From: Bin87 sp965243255 | GTDB taxonomy: Bacteria > Chloroflexota > Dehalococcoidia > Lucifugimonadales > UBA3495 | Length of the DNA: 64,000 nucleotides | Assembly: GCA_965243255.1 (NCBI GenBank) | Contig: CBDEUH010000004.1 | Coordinates: forward strand, 806,001 to 870,000 | Direction: 5' to 3' | Part shown: piece by piece, positions 1 to 7,892 of the stretch | How positions within the stretch are numbered: the first letter of the stretch is position 1 | How the letters are laid out: every line of letters starts with the position of its first letter | Translations under genes and position numbers: made by a program | The notes under the pieces: generated by a model | What the model saw: only the letters and a program-made list of their open reading frames with translations | What the model was told of the DNA's origin: nothing | The model's database searches: none

Positions 1-2
1 AG

Positions 3-2021
3 CATGAGGGCATCATCGTGCTGCCCGACGACGCCGTGGTTGGCGCTCCCCTGCACGACGTGCTGGGGGATACGTTCCTGGAGTTGGAGTTGACGCCCAA
101 CCGGGGCGATTGCCTGTCAATGCTGGGCGTGGCGCGGGAGATCGGCGCGTTGACCGGCCAGCAGGTGCGGGTGCCGGACGTGTCCTATGCGGAATCCGAA
201 ACGCCCGCATCGGAACTGGCGCGGGTAACCATCGCCGACCCGGAACTTTGCCTGCGGTACACGGCGTCGGTAGTTACGGGCATCAGCATCGGCCCGTCGC
301 CGGAGTGGTTGCAGGATAGACTGACACGGGCCGGCCTGCGTCCGATCAACAACGTGGTGGACGTAACCAACTACGTCATGCTGGAGTACAACCAGCCGCT
401 GCACGCCTTTGACCTGGACACCGTAACCGACCGGCACGTGGTAGTTCGGCGGGCCGCCGATGGTGAAAAGTTCACCACTCTGGACGGAGTGGAACGGACG
501 CTGACCTCTGATAACCTGCTAATTGCCGACCCGGCGCAGGCCATCGGCATCGGCGGCGTGATGGGCGGCGCCAACAGCGAAATCACGCCCTCCACTACCA
601 ATATGCTGCTGGAGTCGGCCACGTTCCACGACCTGAACAACCGGCGCACGGCTACGGAGCTGAACCTGCGGACGGAGGCCAGCCAGCGTTTTGAGAAGGG
701 TTTGCGCCCGGAGCTGGCGCCCATTGCCCTGCGTCGGGCGACCCAGTTGATTCTGGAAACGGCCGGCGGAGAAGCTGCCGCTGGCATCATCGACGTGTTT
801 CCCGCCGGGGATGAGCCCGTTGCGTCCGTGGCCTTGACGGTACAACGGCTGCGGCAGGTGCTGGGGATGGACCTGGACATTGGCCGGGCGGAATCGGTGC
901 TAAACAGTCTGGGCTTCCGCACCCGGCGCACCGGGCCGGACAGCCTGGATGCCGAGCCGCCCTACTGGCGCAGCGACATTGCGATTGAAGAAGACCTGAT
1001 TGAGGAAGTAATCCGCATCATCGGGTACGACGAAGTGCCTACTACGATGCTGTCGTCGCCGATTCCCTATCACCGGGGCGACGCGATGACGACACTGAAG
1101 GACAACCTGCGCGACGCCTTGGCCGCCGCCGGAATGCAGGAAACCATCAGCTACCCACTGATCGCCCCCGATGAACTGGCGAAGCTGGGCAACGGCGCTG
1201 CCGACTACCAACAGCTATTGCGCGTCGCCAATCCCATGTCCGCCGAACAGGACGTGCTGCGGCCCACGCTGGCGGCCAGCATTCTCAACACGCTGGCCTA
1301 CAACCGGGGACACAACGACGGCGGCTTTAGACTGTTTGAGTTGGGGCGGGCGTTCATTCCACAGAAGGACGGGCTGCCACGGGAGCGGGAATTGGCTGCC
1401 GGCGTGATGTGCGGCCCCCGCCATGAGGCCAACTGGCTCAACGACGCTGAACCGCTGGACTTCTTCGACCTGTCGGGGACGCTGACAACCGCCATGAACC
1501 GCATCGGCGTTGCCGTATCGTTCGAGAGTCAGGACAATCCGTTGTTTCATCCAGGACGGGCCGCCGGAATTTCCATCGCGGGCAACGTGGACATCGGCGT
1601 GATTGGCGAAATACATCCCGACATTGCCGCCGCGTTTGATCTGGACGCTGAGCCGGTCATCTACTTCGAGCTGCGCCTGGACGACCTGCTGGCTGCGCAG
1701 CTGGATAATGAACTAGCAGCGAACCGTTTCCAATCTCTTTCCCGATTCCCGGCCGCCAACCGGGACCTGGCGCTGGTGGTGCCAGCGGAAACGCCAGCCA
1801 ACCAGGTACAGCGATTGATTGAACGGGTCCGCCTGGTGGAACGAGCCGAACTGTTCGACGTGTATTCCGGCGAAAACGTGCCGGAGGGCACGCGCTCGCT
1901 GGCTTTTCGCATCCGGTTCCGCGCCACCGACCGCACGCTGACTGCCGAAGAGGTGAACCGGGCCATCGACGGCCTCACGCGAGCCTTGGAACGGGAAATA
2001 GGGGCCACGGTGCGGGGCTGA
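3..2021 (+). CDS. pheT: Phenylalanine-tRNA ligase beta subunit (5' partial)
   Basis: Large subunit of the (alpha-beta)2 enzyme that charges tRNA-Phe in the cytoplasm. The frame is open to the left edge, so the start and the first part of the EMAP-like tRNA-binding domain lie outside the window; about 672 of the usual ~800 residues are present. The B3/B4 editing region follows, then a B5 domain (near LTVQRLRQVLG), the catalytic-like core, and a C-terminal ferredoxin-fold anticodon-binding domain starting near FQSLSRFPAANRDLAL. In many bacteria pheST lies beside infC-rpmI-rplT; here moeA and an unknown gene sit in between, so the block is rearranged. The identification is firm. Confidence 0.95.
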   Translation, partial: HEGIIVLPDDAVVGAPLHDVLGDTFLELELTPNRGDCLSMLGVAREIGALTGQQVRVPDVSYAESETPASELARVTIADPELCLRYTASVVTGISIGPSPEWLQDRLTRAGLRPINNVVDVTNYVMLEYNQPLHAFDLDTVTDRHVVVRRAADGEKFTTLDGVERTLTSDNLLIADPAQAIGIGGVMGGANSEITPSTTNMLLESATFHDLNNRRTATELNLRTEASQRFEKGLRPELAPIALRRATQLILETAGGEAAAGIIDVFPAGDEPVASVALTVQRLRQVLGMDLDIGRAESVLNSLGFRTRRTGPDSLDAEPPYWRSDIAIEEDLIEEVIRIIGYDEVPTTMLSSPIPYHRGDAMTTLKDNLRDALAAAGMQETISYPLIAPDELAKLGNGAADYQQLLRVANPMSAEQDVLRPTLAASILNTLAYNRGHNDGGFRLFELGRAFIPQKDGLPRERELAAGVMCGPRHEANWLNDAEPLDFFDLSGTLTTAMNRIGVAVSFESQDNPLFHPGRAAGISIAGNVDIGVIGEIHPDIAAAFDLDAEPVIYFELRLDDLLAAQLDNELAANRFQSLSRFPAANRDLALVVPAETPANQVQRLIERVRLVERAELFDVYSGENVPEGTRSLAFRIRFRATDRTLTAEEVNRAIDGLTRALEREIGATVRG

Positions 2022-2086
2022 ACCCCGCGAGACTATGGTAGGATGTTAAGTCCTCCGCGACGCAATCCTGTCTAGATGGTAACGTT

Positions 2087-3496
2087 ATGACTACTCACCA
2101 GCATCAGCGCAACCTGCACGCTCACGACGCGCACGGCGACGGAGACCACGAGAGCATCCACGACCATGGCCACGGTCATGGCAGCCGACATCACGACGGA
2201 CACCGTGGCCATGACAACGGGCATGGGCACGAGGATATGCTGGAAGTGGAGGAGGCGTTCTCGCGCATCATCGCTCATTTCGCCCCCCTGGACGCCGTTG
2301 AATTGCCGGCGCTGGAATGCCTTGGCCTGGCGCTGGCCGAGGATATTACGTCGCCGCTGGACCTGCCGCCCCTGGCTAACTCGGCCATGGATGGCTATGC
2401 CGTCCTGCATGCCGACATCGCCGGCGCTGACGATGCTGCGCCTACCCTGTCCGTCATCTCCGCAGTAGCCGCCGGGCAGGTGTCCAGCGACACCGTAACT
2501 CCTGGCAACGCCATTCGGATTATGACCGGCGCCCCCGTTCCCGACGGCGCTGACACCGTGGTGCCGTTCGAGGAAACGGATGAGATTGACCGCCGGCGCA
2601 GCGGGCGGCCGCTGGATGAAATCGAAATACGCAAGACACTGCCCCTGGGCAGCAACGTGCGACCAGCCGGTGAGGACGTGTCTGCGGGTGAGTTGGTGCT
2701 GCCGGCTGGCACGGTGATCCGGCCCGCCGAGACCGGAGTCATGGCTTCCCTTGGGCTGACCAGCGCTCGGGTTATCCGCCGCCCGGTGGTGGCGGTGCTT
2801 TCCACAGGAGACGAGCTGGCGTCGGCCGGCGAAAGGCTAAAGCCGGGGCATATCTACGACAGCAACAGCAGCAGCGTCGCCGCCGGGGTTATCGCCGCGG
2901 GCGGTACGCCACGCCTGATTGGCATTGCCCGGGATACGCTGGAAGACCTGCACCGCTGCATCGACGAAGCCTCTGATGCCGACCTGCTGGTAACGTCGGC
3001 CGGCGTTTCCAAAGGCGATTACGACATGGTCAAGGACGTGCTGGAACAGCGTGGAGACATGAACTTCTGGTCGGTGCGGATGCGCCCGGCCAAGCCCCTG
3101 GCCTTCGGGTTGTTGCGTCGGCCGGATGGCAGTTCCCTGCCGCTGTTGGGACTGCCGGGCAACCCGGTGAGCGCGTTGCTGGCTTTCGAGATGTTCGGCC
3201 GGCCGGCCATCCGTCGGATGCTGGGGCGCGAGTTATTGGCCCGTCCGGAAGTTGAAGGGGTGCTGACCGGCCCGATATTCAACAGCGACGGTCGTCGCGT
3301 TTATGCCCGCGTTGAAGTGGAACGACGTGACGGCGCCTGGTTCGCCACGCCCACCGGGCCGCAGGGCTCAAACATCCTGACCTCCCTCTCCCGGGCCAAC
3401 GGACTGGCCGTCTGCCCGGCCGACCTGCCGCGCAAGGAAGCGGGACAGGCCGTGAAAATCATCATGCTGGACTGGAACGAAGAGGTTGCCCAATGA
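2087..3496 (+). CDS. moeA: Molybdopterin molybdenumtransferase with His-rich N-terminal extension
   Basis: MoeA inserts molybdenum into adenylylated molybdopterin in the last step of molybdenum cofactor synthesis. The 469-residue protein has the family motifs STGDEL, SAGVSKGDYD (usually GGVSVGDYD) and GLPGNPVS, and a C-terminal MoeA domain IV. The first 50 residues are unusual: 16 are histidine, mostly in HGH, HDH and HH clusters, before an internal Met51 (2237) where the normal MoeA sequence begins. The extension could store or deliver a metal; this is inferred. Starting at Met51 would give a normal 419-residue MoeA. The stop overlaps the next start (ATGA), which suggests translational coupling. 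No other cofactor gene is nearby. Confidence 0.92.
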   Translation: MTTHQHQRNLHAHDAHGDGDHESIHDHGHGHGSRHHDGHRGHDNGHGHEDMLEVEEAFSRIIAHFAPLDAVELPALECLGLALAEDITSPLDLPPLANSAMDGYAVLHADIAGADDAAPTLSVISAVAAGQVSSDTVTPGNAIRIMTGAPVPDGADTVVPFEETDEIDRRRSGRPLDEIEIRKTLPLGSNVRPAGEDVSAGELVLPAGTVIRPAETGVMASLGLTSARVIRRPVVAVLSTGDELASAGERLKPGHIYDSNSSSVAAGVIAAGGTPRLIGIARDTLEDLHRCIDEASDADLLVTSAGVSKGDYDMVKDVLEQRGDMNFWSVRMRPAKPLAFGLLRRPDGSSLPLLGLPGNPVSALLAFEMFGRPAIRRMLGRELLARPEVEGVLTGPIFNSDGRRVYARVEVERRDGAWFATPTGPQGSNILTSLSRANGLAVCPADLPRKEAGQAVKIIMLDWNEEVAQ

Positions 3497-4089
3497 CCAC
3501 AGTTGCCGCCAACACTCGCCTGGAAAGTTTGGAATATCGCTTCAGCCTGGAGCGCCTGGCTGAACTGAGCCGCTCTCCAGTGCCTCTGCTTCTGGCGCGC
3601 CTCAACACCGCCTGCCCTTCCTATGGGAAAACCCCCGCTGACATCGACAGCCCCAGTAAACTGAACGCCGAAATCCGCGCCCACTGTGCAGATGATCCCG
3701 ACTTCATCCGGCAGTCGATGCCGTTGCAGGAGATCGTGTTCCGCACCTTGCTTCTGGCCGACGACCAGACCATGACGCTGGGGGCAATTCACAACGACCT
3801 GAGCGAGCGGTGGTCATCCCCCATCCGTCCCATCACCGTTACGGTGGCCGGCCTGTCCAAGATTCTGGACAACGACGTATTCTATGGATTTGAGATGATT
3901 CCAGCGCCGGAACCCGAGGTCCTGGAACCAGACTTGCCGATGTTGTCCGCAGCAGAGGGCGATGCAGCCAGCGCTTTGGCTGACGCAGCCGATTTCATCG
4001 ACATGGACGAGGAGGACGAGGACGACGAAGACCTGTACGAAGATGACCCCTACGAAGAGGATGACGATGAGGACGGGGACGAAGCATAG
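3493..4089 (+). CDS. Unknown protein with acidic C-terminal tail, possibly RpoE-delta/HARE-HTH-like
   Basis: A 198-residue protein whose start overlaps the moeA stop by four bases. I do not recognise a named family. Residues ~70-130 look like a small helical or winged-helix unit (around PLQEIVFRTLLLADDQTMTL). The last ~35 residues are almost all Asp and Glu. That architecture, a small winged helix plus a polyacidic tail, resembles the delta subunit of Firmicutes RNA polymerase, but the sequence similarity I can see is weak. It could also be a ScpB-like or other winged-helix protein. The following gene block, infC, has its own promoter downstream, so this gene probably belongs to the moeA transcript. 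Confidence 0.6.
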   Translation: MTTVAANTRLESLEYRFSLERLAELSRSPVPLLLARLNTACPSYGKTPADIDSPSKLNAEIRAHCADDPDFIRQSMPLQEIVFRTLLLADDQTMTLGAIHNDLSERWSSPIRPITVTVAGLSKILDNDVFYGFEMIPAPEPEVLEPDLPMLSAAEGDAASALADAADFIDMDEEDEDDEDLYEDDPYEEDDDEDGDEA

Positions 4090-4153
4090 CCTTCCCTGCC
4101 CCGCCCATCGGCATATTCACGAATAACTAATATCGCAATTGTGCGGTACGCCG

Positions 4154-4182
4154 TTGACTGAGTGTTGACCCGACGCTAAAAT
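4154..4182 (+). promoter_or_regulatory. Sigma-70-type promoter of infC-rpmI-rplT
   Basis: TTGACT (4154-4159) and TAAAAT (4177-4182) are separated by exactly 17 bases. The predicted start of transcription is near 4189, leaving a leader of about 73 bases before infC. It is the best-matching promoter for this ribosomal operon. Confidence 0.65.
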
Positions 4183-4194
4183 AGGCGAGTAGTC

Positions 4195-4230
4195 AGCCCC
4201 TTTCGGGAATTCGAAGGGCTGGCAAGCCAG
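4195..4230 (+). promoter_or_regulatory. Structured infC leader (two adjacent inverted repeats)
   Basis: AGCCCCTT (4195-4202) can pair with AAGGGCT (4214-4220) with one bulged base. It is followed by the perfect repeat CTGGC-AA-GCCAG (4219-4230). Both lie between the predicted transcription start and the infC ribosome-binding site. Leaders of infC operons are often bound by L20 or shaped for autoregulation. Whether this one is an L20 leader cannot be told by eye. Confidence 0.35.
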
Positions 4231-4261
4231 CGTTCAGGTTCAATCAAATGGAGGTGGCACC

Positions 4262-4831
4262 ATCGCCAGGCAATACAGGGTCAACGAACAGATACGCGTT
4301 CCGCAAGTGCGGGTAATCGGAGAAGATGGCGAGCAGCTTGGCGTAATGACGGTGTCAGACGCGCTCTCCAGGGCGCGTATGCACGACCTTGACCTGGTGG
4401 AGGTGGCGCCCAACGCCGACCCTCCCGTCGCCCGCCTGCTGGATTACGGTAAGCTCCGCTACCTGTCGTCCAAGAAGGAACGCGAGACCCGCAAATCCCA
4501 GAAGAGCAACGAACTGAAGGAAGTGCGCTTCCGGCCCAACATCGGCACGCACGACTTCGACGCCAAGATGCGCAAGGTCAAGCAGTTCATCGGAAACGGC
4601 GACAAGGTGAAACTTACGGTGCGGTTCCGGGGGCGCGAGGCCGTCCACCAGCAAAATGGACTGTCCCTGCTGAAGAAAGTCGCCGAGGAGATGAAGGACG
4701 ATATTCGCCTGGAGCAGCAGCCATCAATGGAAGGGCGCGCCATGTCCATGGTGCTCATCCCCAGCCCGGCGATTGCCGCTCGGCAGGAACGCAACGACAG
4801 CAACTCAACCGCTACGGCGGAATCGGAATAG
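4262..4831 (+). CDS. infC: Translation initiation factor IF-3, probable AUC start codon
   Basis: IF-3 binds the 30S subunit and checks start-codon selection. The first in-frame GTG (4307) would cut off the conserved N-terminus (RVNEQIRVPQVRVIG). No ATG, GTG or TTG lies upstream in frame. The frame reaches back to an ATC at 4262, giving A-R-Q-Y-R-V-N-E-Q, which is where IF-3 proteins begin. GGAGGTGG (4250-4257) is correctly spaced before it. Rare AUU or AUC starts are known in infC and let IF-3 repress its own synthesis. The product is 189 residues with both IF-3 domains, the C-terminal one around KVKLTVRFRGREAVH. It is followed within 10 bases by rpmI. Confidence 0.93.
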   Translation: MARQYRVNEQIRVPQVRVIGEDGEQLGVMTVSDALSRARMHDLDLVEVAPNADPPVARLLDYGKLRYLSSKKERETRKSQKSNELKEVRFRPNIGTHDFDAKMRKVKQFIGNGDKVKLTVRFRGREAVHQQNGLSLLKKVAEEMKDDIRLEQQPSMEGRAMSMVLIPSPAIAARQERNDSNSTATAESE

Positions 4832-4837
4832 CGAGAA

Positions 4838-5038
4838 ATGCCCAAACTGAAAACCCACAAGGGCGCCAAAGCCCGCATCCACATCACCGGCTCCGGCAAG
4901 CTCATGCGCCGCAAGCGCATGAGTAGTCATTTGCGTCGCAAGAAGCCCAAGAAGGTTACGCGCAAATACGCGCAGAAAATGCCCTTCGACCAGGCCGACG
5001 TGAAACGGCTCAGCCGCTTGGTGCCTTACGACATCTAA
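4838..5038 (+). CDS. rpmI: 50S ribosomal protein L35
   Basis: A 66-residue basic protein of normal L35 length, starting MPKLKTHKGAKARIHITGSG with the conserved K-T-H-K-G-A and T-G-S-G-K elements. It sits six bases after infC, in the universal order infC-rpmI-rplT. A small GGGG-CAT-CCCC repeat lies just after the stop, before rplT. Expression is expected from the promoter at 4154. Confidence 0.97.
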   Translation: MPKLKTHKGAKARIHITGSGKLMRRKRMSSHLRRKKPKKVTRKYAQKMPFDQADVKRLSRLVPYDI

Positions 5039-5089
5039 GCGGGGGCATCCCCTACCCAGTCAACCGCAAACTACGGAGTACCAACCACC

Positions 5090-5449
5090 GTGCCCAGAGT
5101 CAAACGGGGCGTGACCAAACGCGCTCGCCATAAGAAAGTCCTCAAAGCCGCCAAGGGCTACCGCGCCTCTTCCAGCCGCAATTACAAGTGGGCCAAAGAG
5201 GCGGTGATGCACGCCTGGAGCCATGCCTATCGACACCGTCGGGAGCGCAAGGGCGACTTCCGTCGGCTGTGGATTATCCGCATCGGAGCCGCCTGCCGGC
5301 AGCATGGAACCACGTACAGCCAATTCATGCACGGCCTCAAAGCCGCCGGTATTGAGATCGACCGCAAGATGCTGGCCGACATGGCCGTCCGAGATCCGGA
5401 CGCCTTTGAACGGCTGGTGGAGGTCGCGGGGGCAGCTGCCGCGAATTGA
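5090..5449 (+). CDS. rplT: 50S ribosomal protein L20
   Basis: A 119-residue L20, an early assembly protein that binds 23S rRNA and often represses its own operon. It starts at GTG (5090), giving the conserved PRVKRGVTKRARHKKVLK. Typical later elements, YRASSSRNYKWAKEAVMHAW and R-R-L-W-I-I-R-I, are present. It is the last gene of the infC operon; a strong hairpin follows. Confidence 0.97.
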   Translation: MPRVKRGVTKRARHKKVLKAAKGYRASSSRNYKWAKEAVMHAWSHAYRHRRERKGDFRRLWIIRIGAACRQHGTTYSQFMHGLKAAGIEIDRKMLADMAVRDPDAFERLVEVAGAAAAN

Positions 5450-5476
5450 GCGGCGCCCGTCACCGGAGAATCATAA

Positions 5477-5504
5477 TGTGGGGCGAATGATGGTTCGCCC
5501 CACA
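5477..5504 (+). terminator. Terminator hairpin after rplT
   Basis: TGTGGGGCGAA (5477-5487) and TTCGCCCCACA (5494-5504) form a perfect 11-bp stem with a six-base loop. A short T-containing tract follows. It lies between rplT and the convergent M20 gene and could serve both directions. Confidence 0.7.
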
Positions 5505-5553
5505 GGTCTGTTCGGTTAGTTTGCCACCAGGTACCAAGTTAGCAGGGACGGCG

Positions 5554-6885
5554 TCATTCGTGGAATCGCTGCAGGAGGCGGTGCAAGGCTTCTGCGCCGA
5601 ACTCCAGGGCGGAAACCGGGACGCGTTCGTTGGCGGCGTGGATGGTTTTGAGGAAGTCGAAATCGGCCGGCAGGTTCATGGGCATCCAGCCGTAGGTTTG
5701 AATACCAAGGCGGGCGAAGTGCCGACCGTCGGTGCCGGCGGGCATGAGCATGGGGACGGACACGCCGTCGTTGTCCTGCTCCGCGATGATGCCGGCCAGG
5801 GTGTCAAAGAGGCCCATGTTGAGCAACCAGGGCTTGGGCTGGAAGTTCACCGCCTGGAACTCAATGTCGGGGCCGGCGATGCCCTGCAGCTCGCCCAGCA
5901 AATCTTCGGAGTCGTAGCCGGGCAGCATCCGGCAGTCCAGATTGACCACGACCTCGCTGGGGATGACGTTGGCCTTTTCACCGCCGTTGATGATGGTGGC
6001 GTTGGCAGTGTGGCGAAAGAGGGGTTCCATCTCCTGCCCGGCGGTTCCCATACGGCGCAGCATCCGGCCGGTGAAGGTCGGGTTGAGGAGCAGTTTCAGA
6101 AAGGCGCAGTCCGGCATCGGCAGGCTGCTGCTCATGGCCTCAATCATCATCTTGGTTACCGGATGGATGTGATAGGGCAGCGCCATGCGGTCCAGCTTGA
6201 CCAGGAACTCGGCCATGCGGGTGGGAGCGGTGGAGTGATGCACGAGGGAACCGTGCCCGCCAGGCCCTCGAGCGATGGCTTGCACTCGACAGCCCTGTTT
6301 CTCCGCCACCTGGACCATGTAGAACTTGCGGCTCCGGTAGGTCTTGCTGAAGCCGCCGAACTCGCCCACCGCGTAGCGTGCGCCCTCAAACAGCTCCGGG
6401 CGGGCGTCCACCAGCCAGGCAGCGCCGGTGTGGCCGCCGGCTTCTTCGTCGGTGACCAGGGCTAGAATCACGTCGCCGGGCAGGTCGGTTCCCTCCAGGT
6501 GGGCGCGCATGAAGGCGTCCATCATCATGGCGACGCCGCCCTTCATGTCCAGCGCACCGCGACCCCATATATAGCCGTCCTGCAAGCGGCCTTCAAAGGG
6601 AGGCACGTCCCAGGGCTGCGCTGCTGTGGGCACCACGTCAATATGGCCGTAGAATAGCAGGGGAGGAGCGTCGCCGCGGCCCGGCAGCCTACTAATGACG
6701 TTGACGCGGTTGGGGTCGTCGCCCAGCAATTCGGCGGAGATGCCGGCGCGGCTCAGCACGTCGCGGCAATAGATGGCGCACTCCCGCTCGTTGCCGGGTG
6801 GATTGGTGGTGTCGTGCCGAATCAGCGCTTGCAGCAGATCGGCAACGTGAGGTCGGTACACAGGGGATTGAGTCGCCGCCGTCAT
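5554..6885 (-). CDS. M20 family metallo-hydrolase (ArgE/DapE/CPG2-like)
   Basis: A 443-residue cytoplasmic di-zinc amidohydrolase. The M20 pattern is complete: GHIDVVP (first metal His), GRGALDMKGG (bridging Asp), TDEEAGG (catalytic and metal Glu) and a late His (TIHAANERVP). A dimerisation lid domain around GPGGHGS separates them. Members deacylate acetylornithine or succinyl-diaminopimelate, or cleave dipeptides and carbamoyl amino acids. The substrate cannot be fixed from sequence, and no arginine or lysine biosynthesis genes are nearby. Start ATG 6885 has an AGGAT box. It is the last gene of a minus-strand run with the PAC2 gene. Confidence 0.88.
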   Translation of the reverse strand: MTAATQSPVYRPHVADLLQALIRHDTTNPPGNERECAIYCRDVLSRAGISAELLGDDPNRVNVISRLPGRGDAPPLLFYGHIDVVPTAAQPWDVPPFEGRLQDGYIWGRGALDMKGGVAMMMDAFMRAHLEGTDLPGDVILALVTDEEAGGHTGAAWLVDARPELFEGARYAVGEFGGFSKTYRSRKFYMVQVAEKQGCRVQAIARGPGGHGSLVHHSTAPTRMAEFLVKLDRMALPYHIHPVTKMMIEAMSSSLPMPDCAFLKLLLNPTFTGRMLRRMGTAGQEMEPLFRHTANATIINGGEKANVIPSEVVVNLDCRMLPGYDSEDLLGELQGIAGPDIEFQAVNFQPKPWLLNMGLFDTLAGIIAEQDNDGVSVPMLMPAGTDGRHFARLGIQTYGWMPMNLPADFDFLKTIHAANERVPVSALEFGAEALHRLLQRFHE

Positions 6886-6909
6886 AGCTATCCTGCGATT
6901 GGCCGAGGG

Positions 6910-7824
6910 CTACGCACGGTCGGGGGAGTCCTCATCGCTGGAATCCTCACCGTCCAGGTCAACGGTCAAACCCTGCAGAAATTCCTCGATGCTGGACGGC
7001 AATGGAGTCTCCGGCTCAGGAAGGGAGCCCGTCTCGTATTCGCTGTCGTACATCTCCTCAATACGACTAAGCACGTCTCCGGCCGGTATTTGGCCGTCAC
7101 CTGGGGATAACTCGTCATACTGTTTTAGACCGCGCTCCGACTGGGCGATACGTTCCGGCAGGTCGTAGAGTCGGCACAGCAGTTCCATCATCCTGGCCGC
7201 GCCCTGGTAATCATCGTCCAGGTTGAGATACTGGGGCAGGTGCACCACAAAAGCCCGTGTTTCCAGCCCCATTTTGGTGGCAGTTTCAGTGATGGTGTAG
7301 GTGATGGTGGTGGGACCCTCGTAGCTGCTGGGCCGGGCGTTGGCGATGTTGTAGTCGCGCTCCACGTTCTCTCCGGTGCCCAGGCCGGAAACAACCAGGG
7401 GCCTGGTATGGGGGACCATATCGTACATGCCGCCGATCAGAGCATACTGCTTCACGCCGAAATGCCTGATGATTTCCAGCAAAGCCTCGGAATAGTCCTC
7501 TCCGTACAGGTGAGGTTCCAGCAGGTGGGCGGTAATCAGGTGCTGCCCGTCATCAGGGTTGGCGTAGCGAAGGATGGTGTTGGGAATGGTAACTTCGCGA
7601 TTGCCGCTGACCAGATAAGACCGGGGCCGATAACGGGTAAAGTCATAGTAACGACCGGGGCGATACAGCCGGCCCAACTCGCGGCTGCGCAGATGCCGCT
7701 CCAGGCGTCCCAGGGACAAGCTGCCCACGTTTCCCACGTCAATCCAGGGACGGAGCACTGCCAGCATGTGCGGGTCCCGGAGTTCGGGGAGGGGTTCCGC
7801 TATGTCAAATTCGCCGATTCGCAT
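6910..7824 (-). CDS. PAC2 family protein
   Basis: A 304-residue protein of the PAC2 (proteasome assembly chaperone 2-like) family. Typical features are a V-G-N-V-G segment near the start (VGNVGSLSL), a central YALIGGMYD strand, and GPTTITYTITETATKMG followed by HLPQYLN. The C-terminal ~50 residues are acidic (DGEDSSDEDS). Bacterial PAC2 proteins have no settled role; archaeal and eukaryotic relatives assist proteasome assembly. The gene lies 24 bases upstream of the M20 hydrolase on the same strand, and the two may be co-transcribed. Confidence 0.8.
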   Translation of the reverse strand: MRIGEFDIAEPLPELRDPHMLAVLRPWIDVGNVGSLSLGRLERHLRSRELGRLYRPGRYYDFTRYRPRSYLVSGNREVTIPNTILRYANPDDGQHLITAHLLEPHLYGEDYSEALLEIIRHFGVKQYALIGGMYDMVPHTRPLVVSGLGTGENVERDYNIANARPSSYEGPTTITYTITETATKMGLETRAFVVHLPQYLNLDDDYQGAARMMELLCRLYDLPERIAQSERGLKQYDELSPGDGQIPAGDVLSRIEEMYDSEYETGSLPEPETPLPSSIEEFLQGLTVDLDGEDSSDEDSPDRA

Positions 7825-7892
7825 AAACGCGCCTCACGGTAGCACCGAGGTTAAACAGCGTCAAGGCAGATTCCGTCGCGGTGGCTGCCGGG

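Noticed and set aside
4307..4831. infC starting at GTG 4307
   Set aside because: It would remove the conserved RVNEQIRVPQ and leave the strong ribosome-binding site at 4250 unused.
5521..6465. 314-codon plus-strand frame opposite the M20 hydrolase
   Set aside because: It is antisense to a complete M20 gene with all metal motifs and has no recognisable domain.
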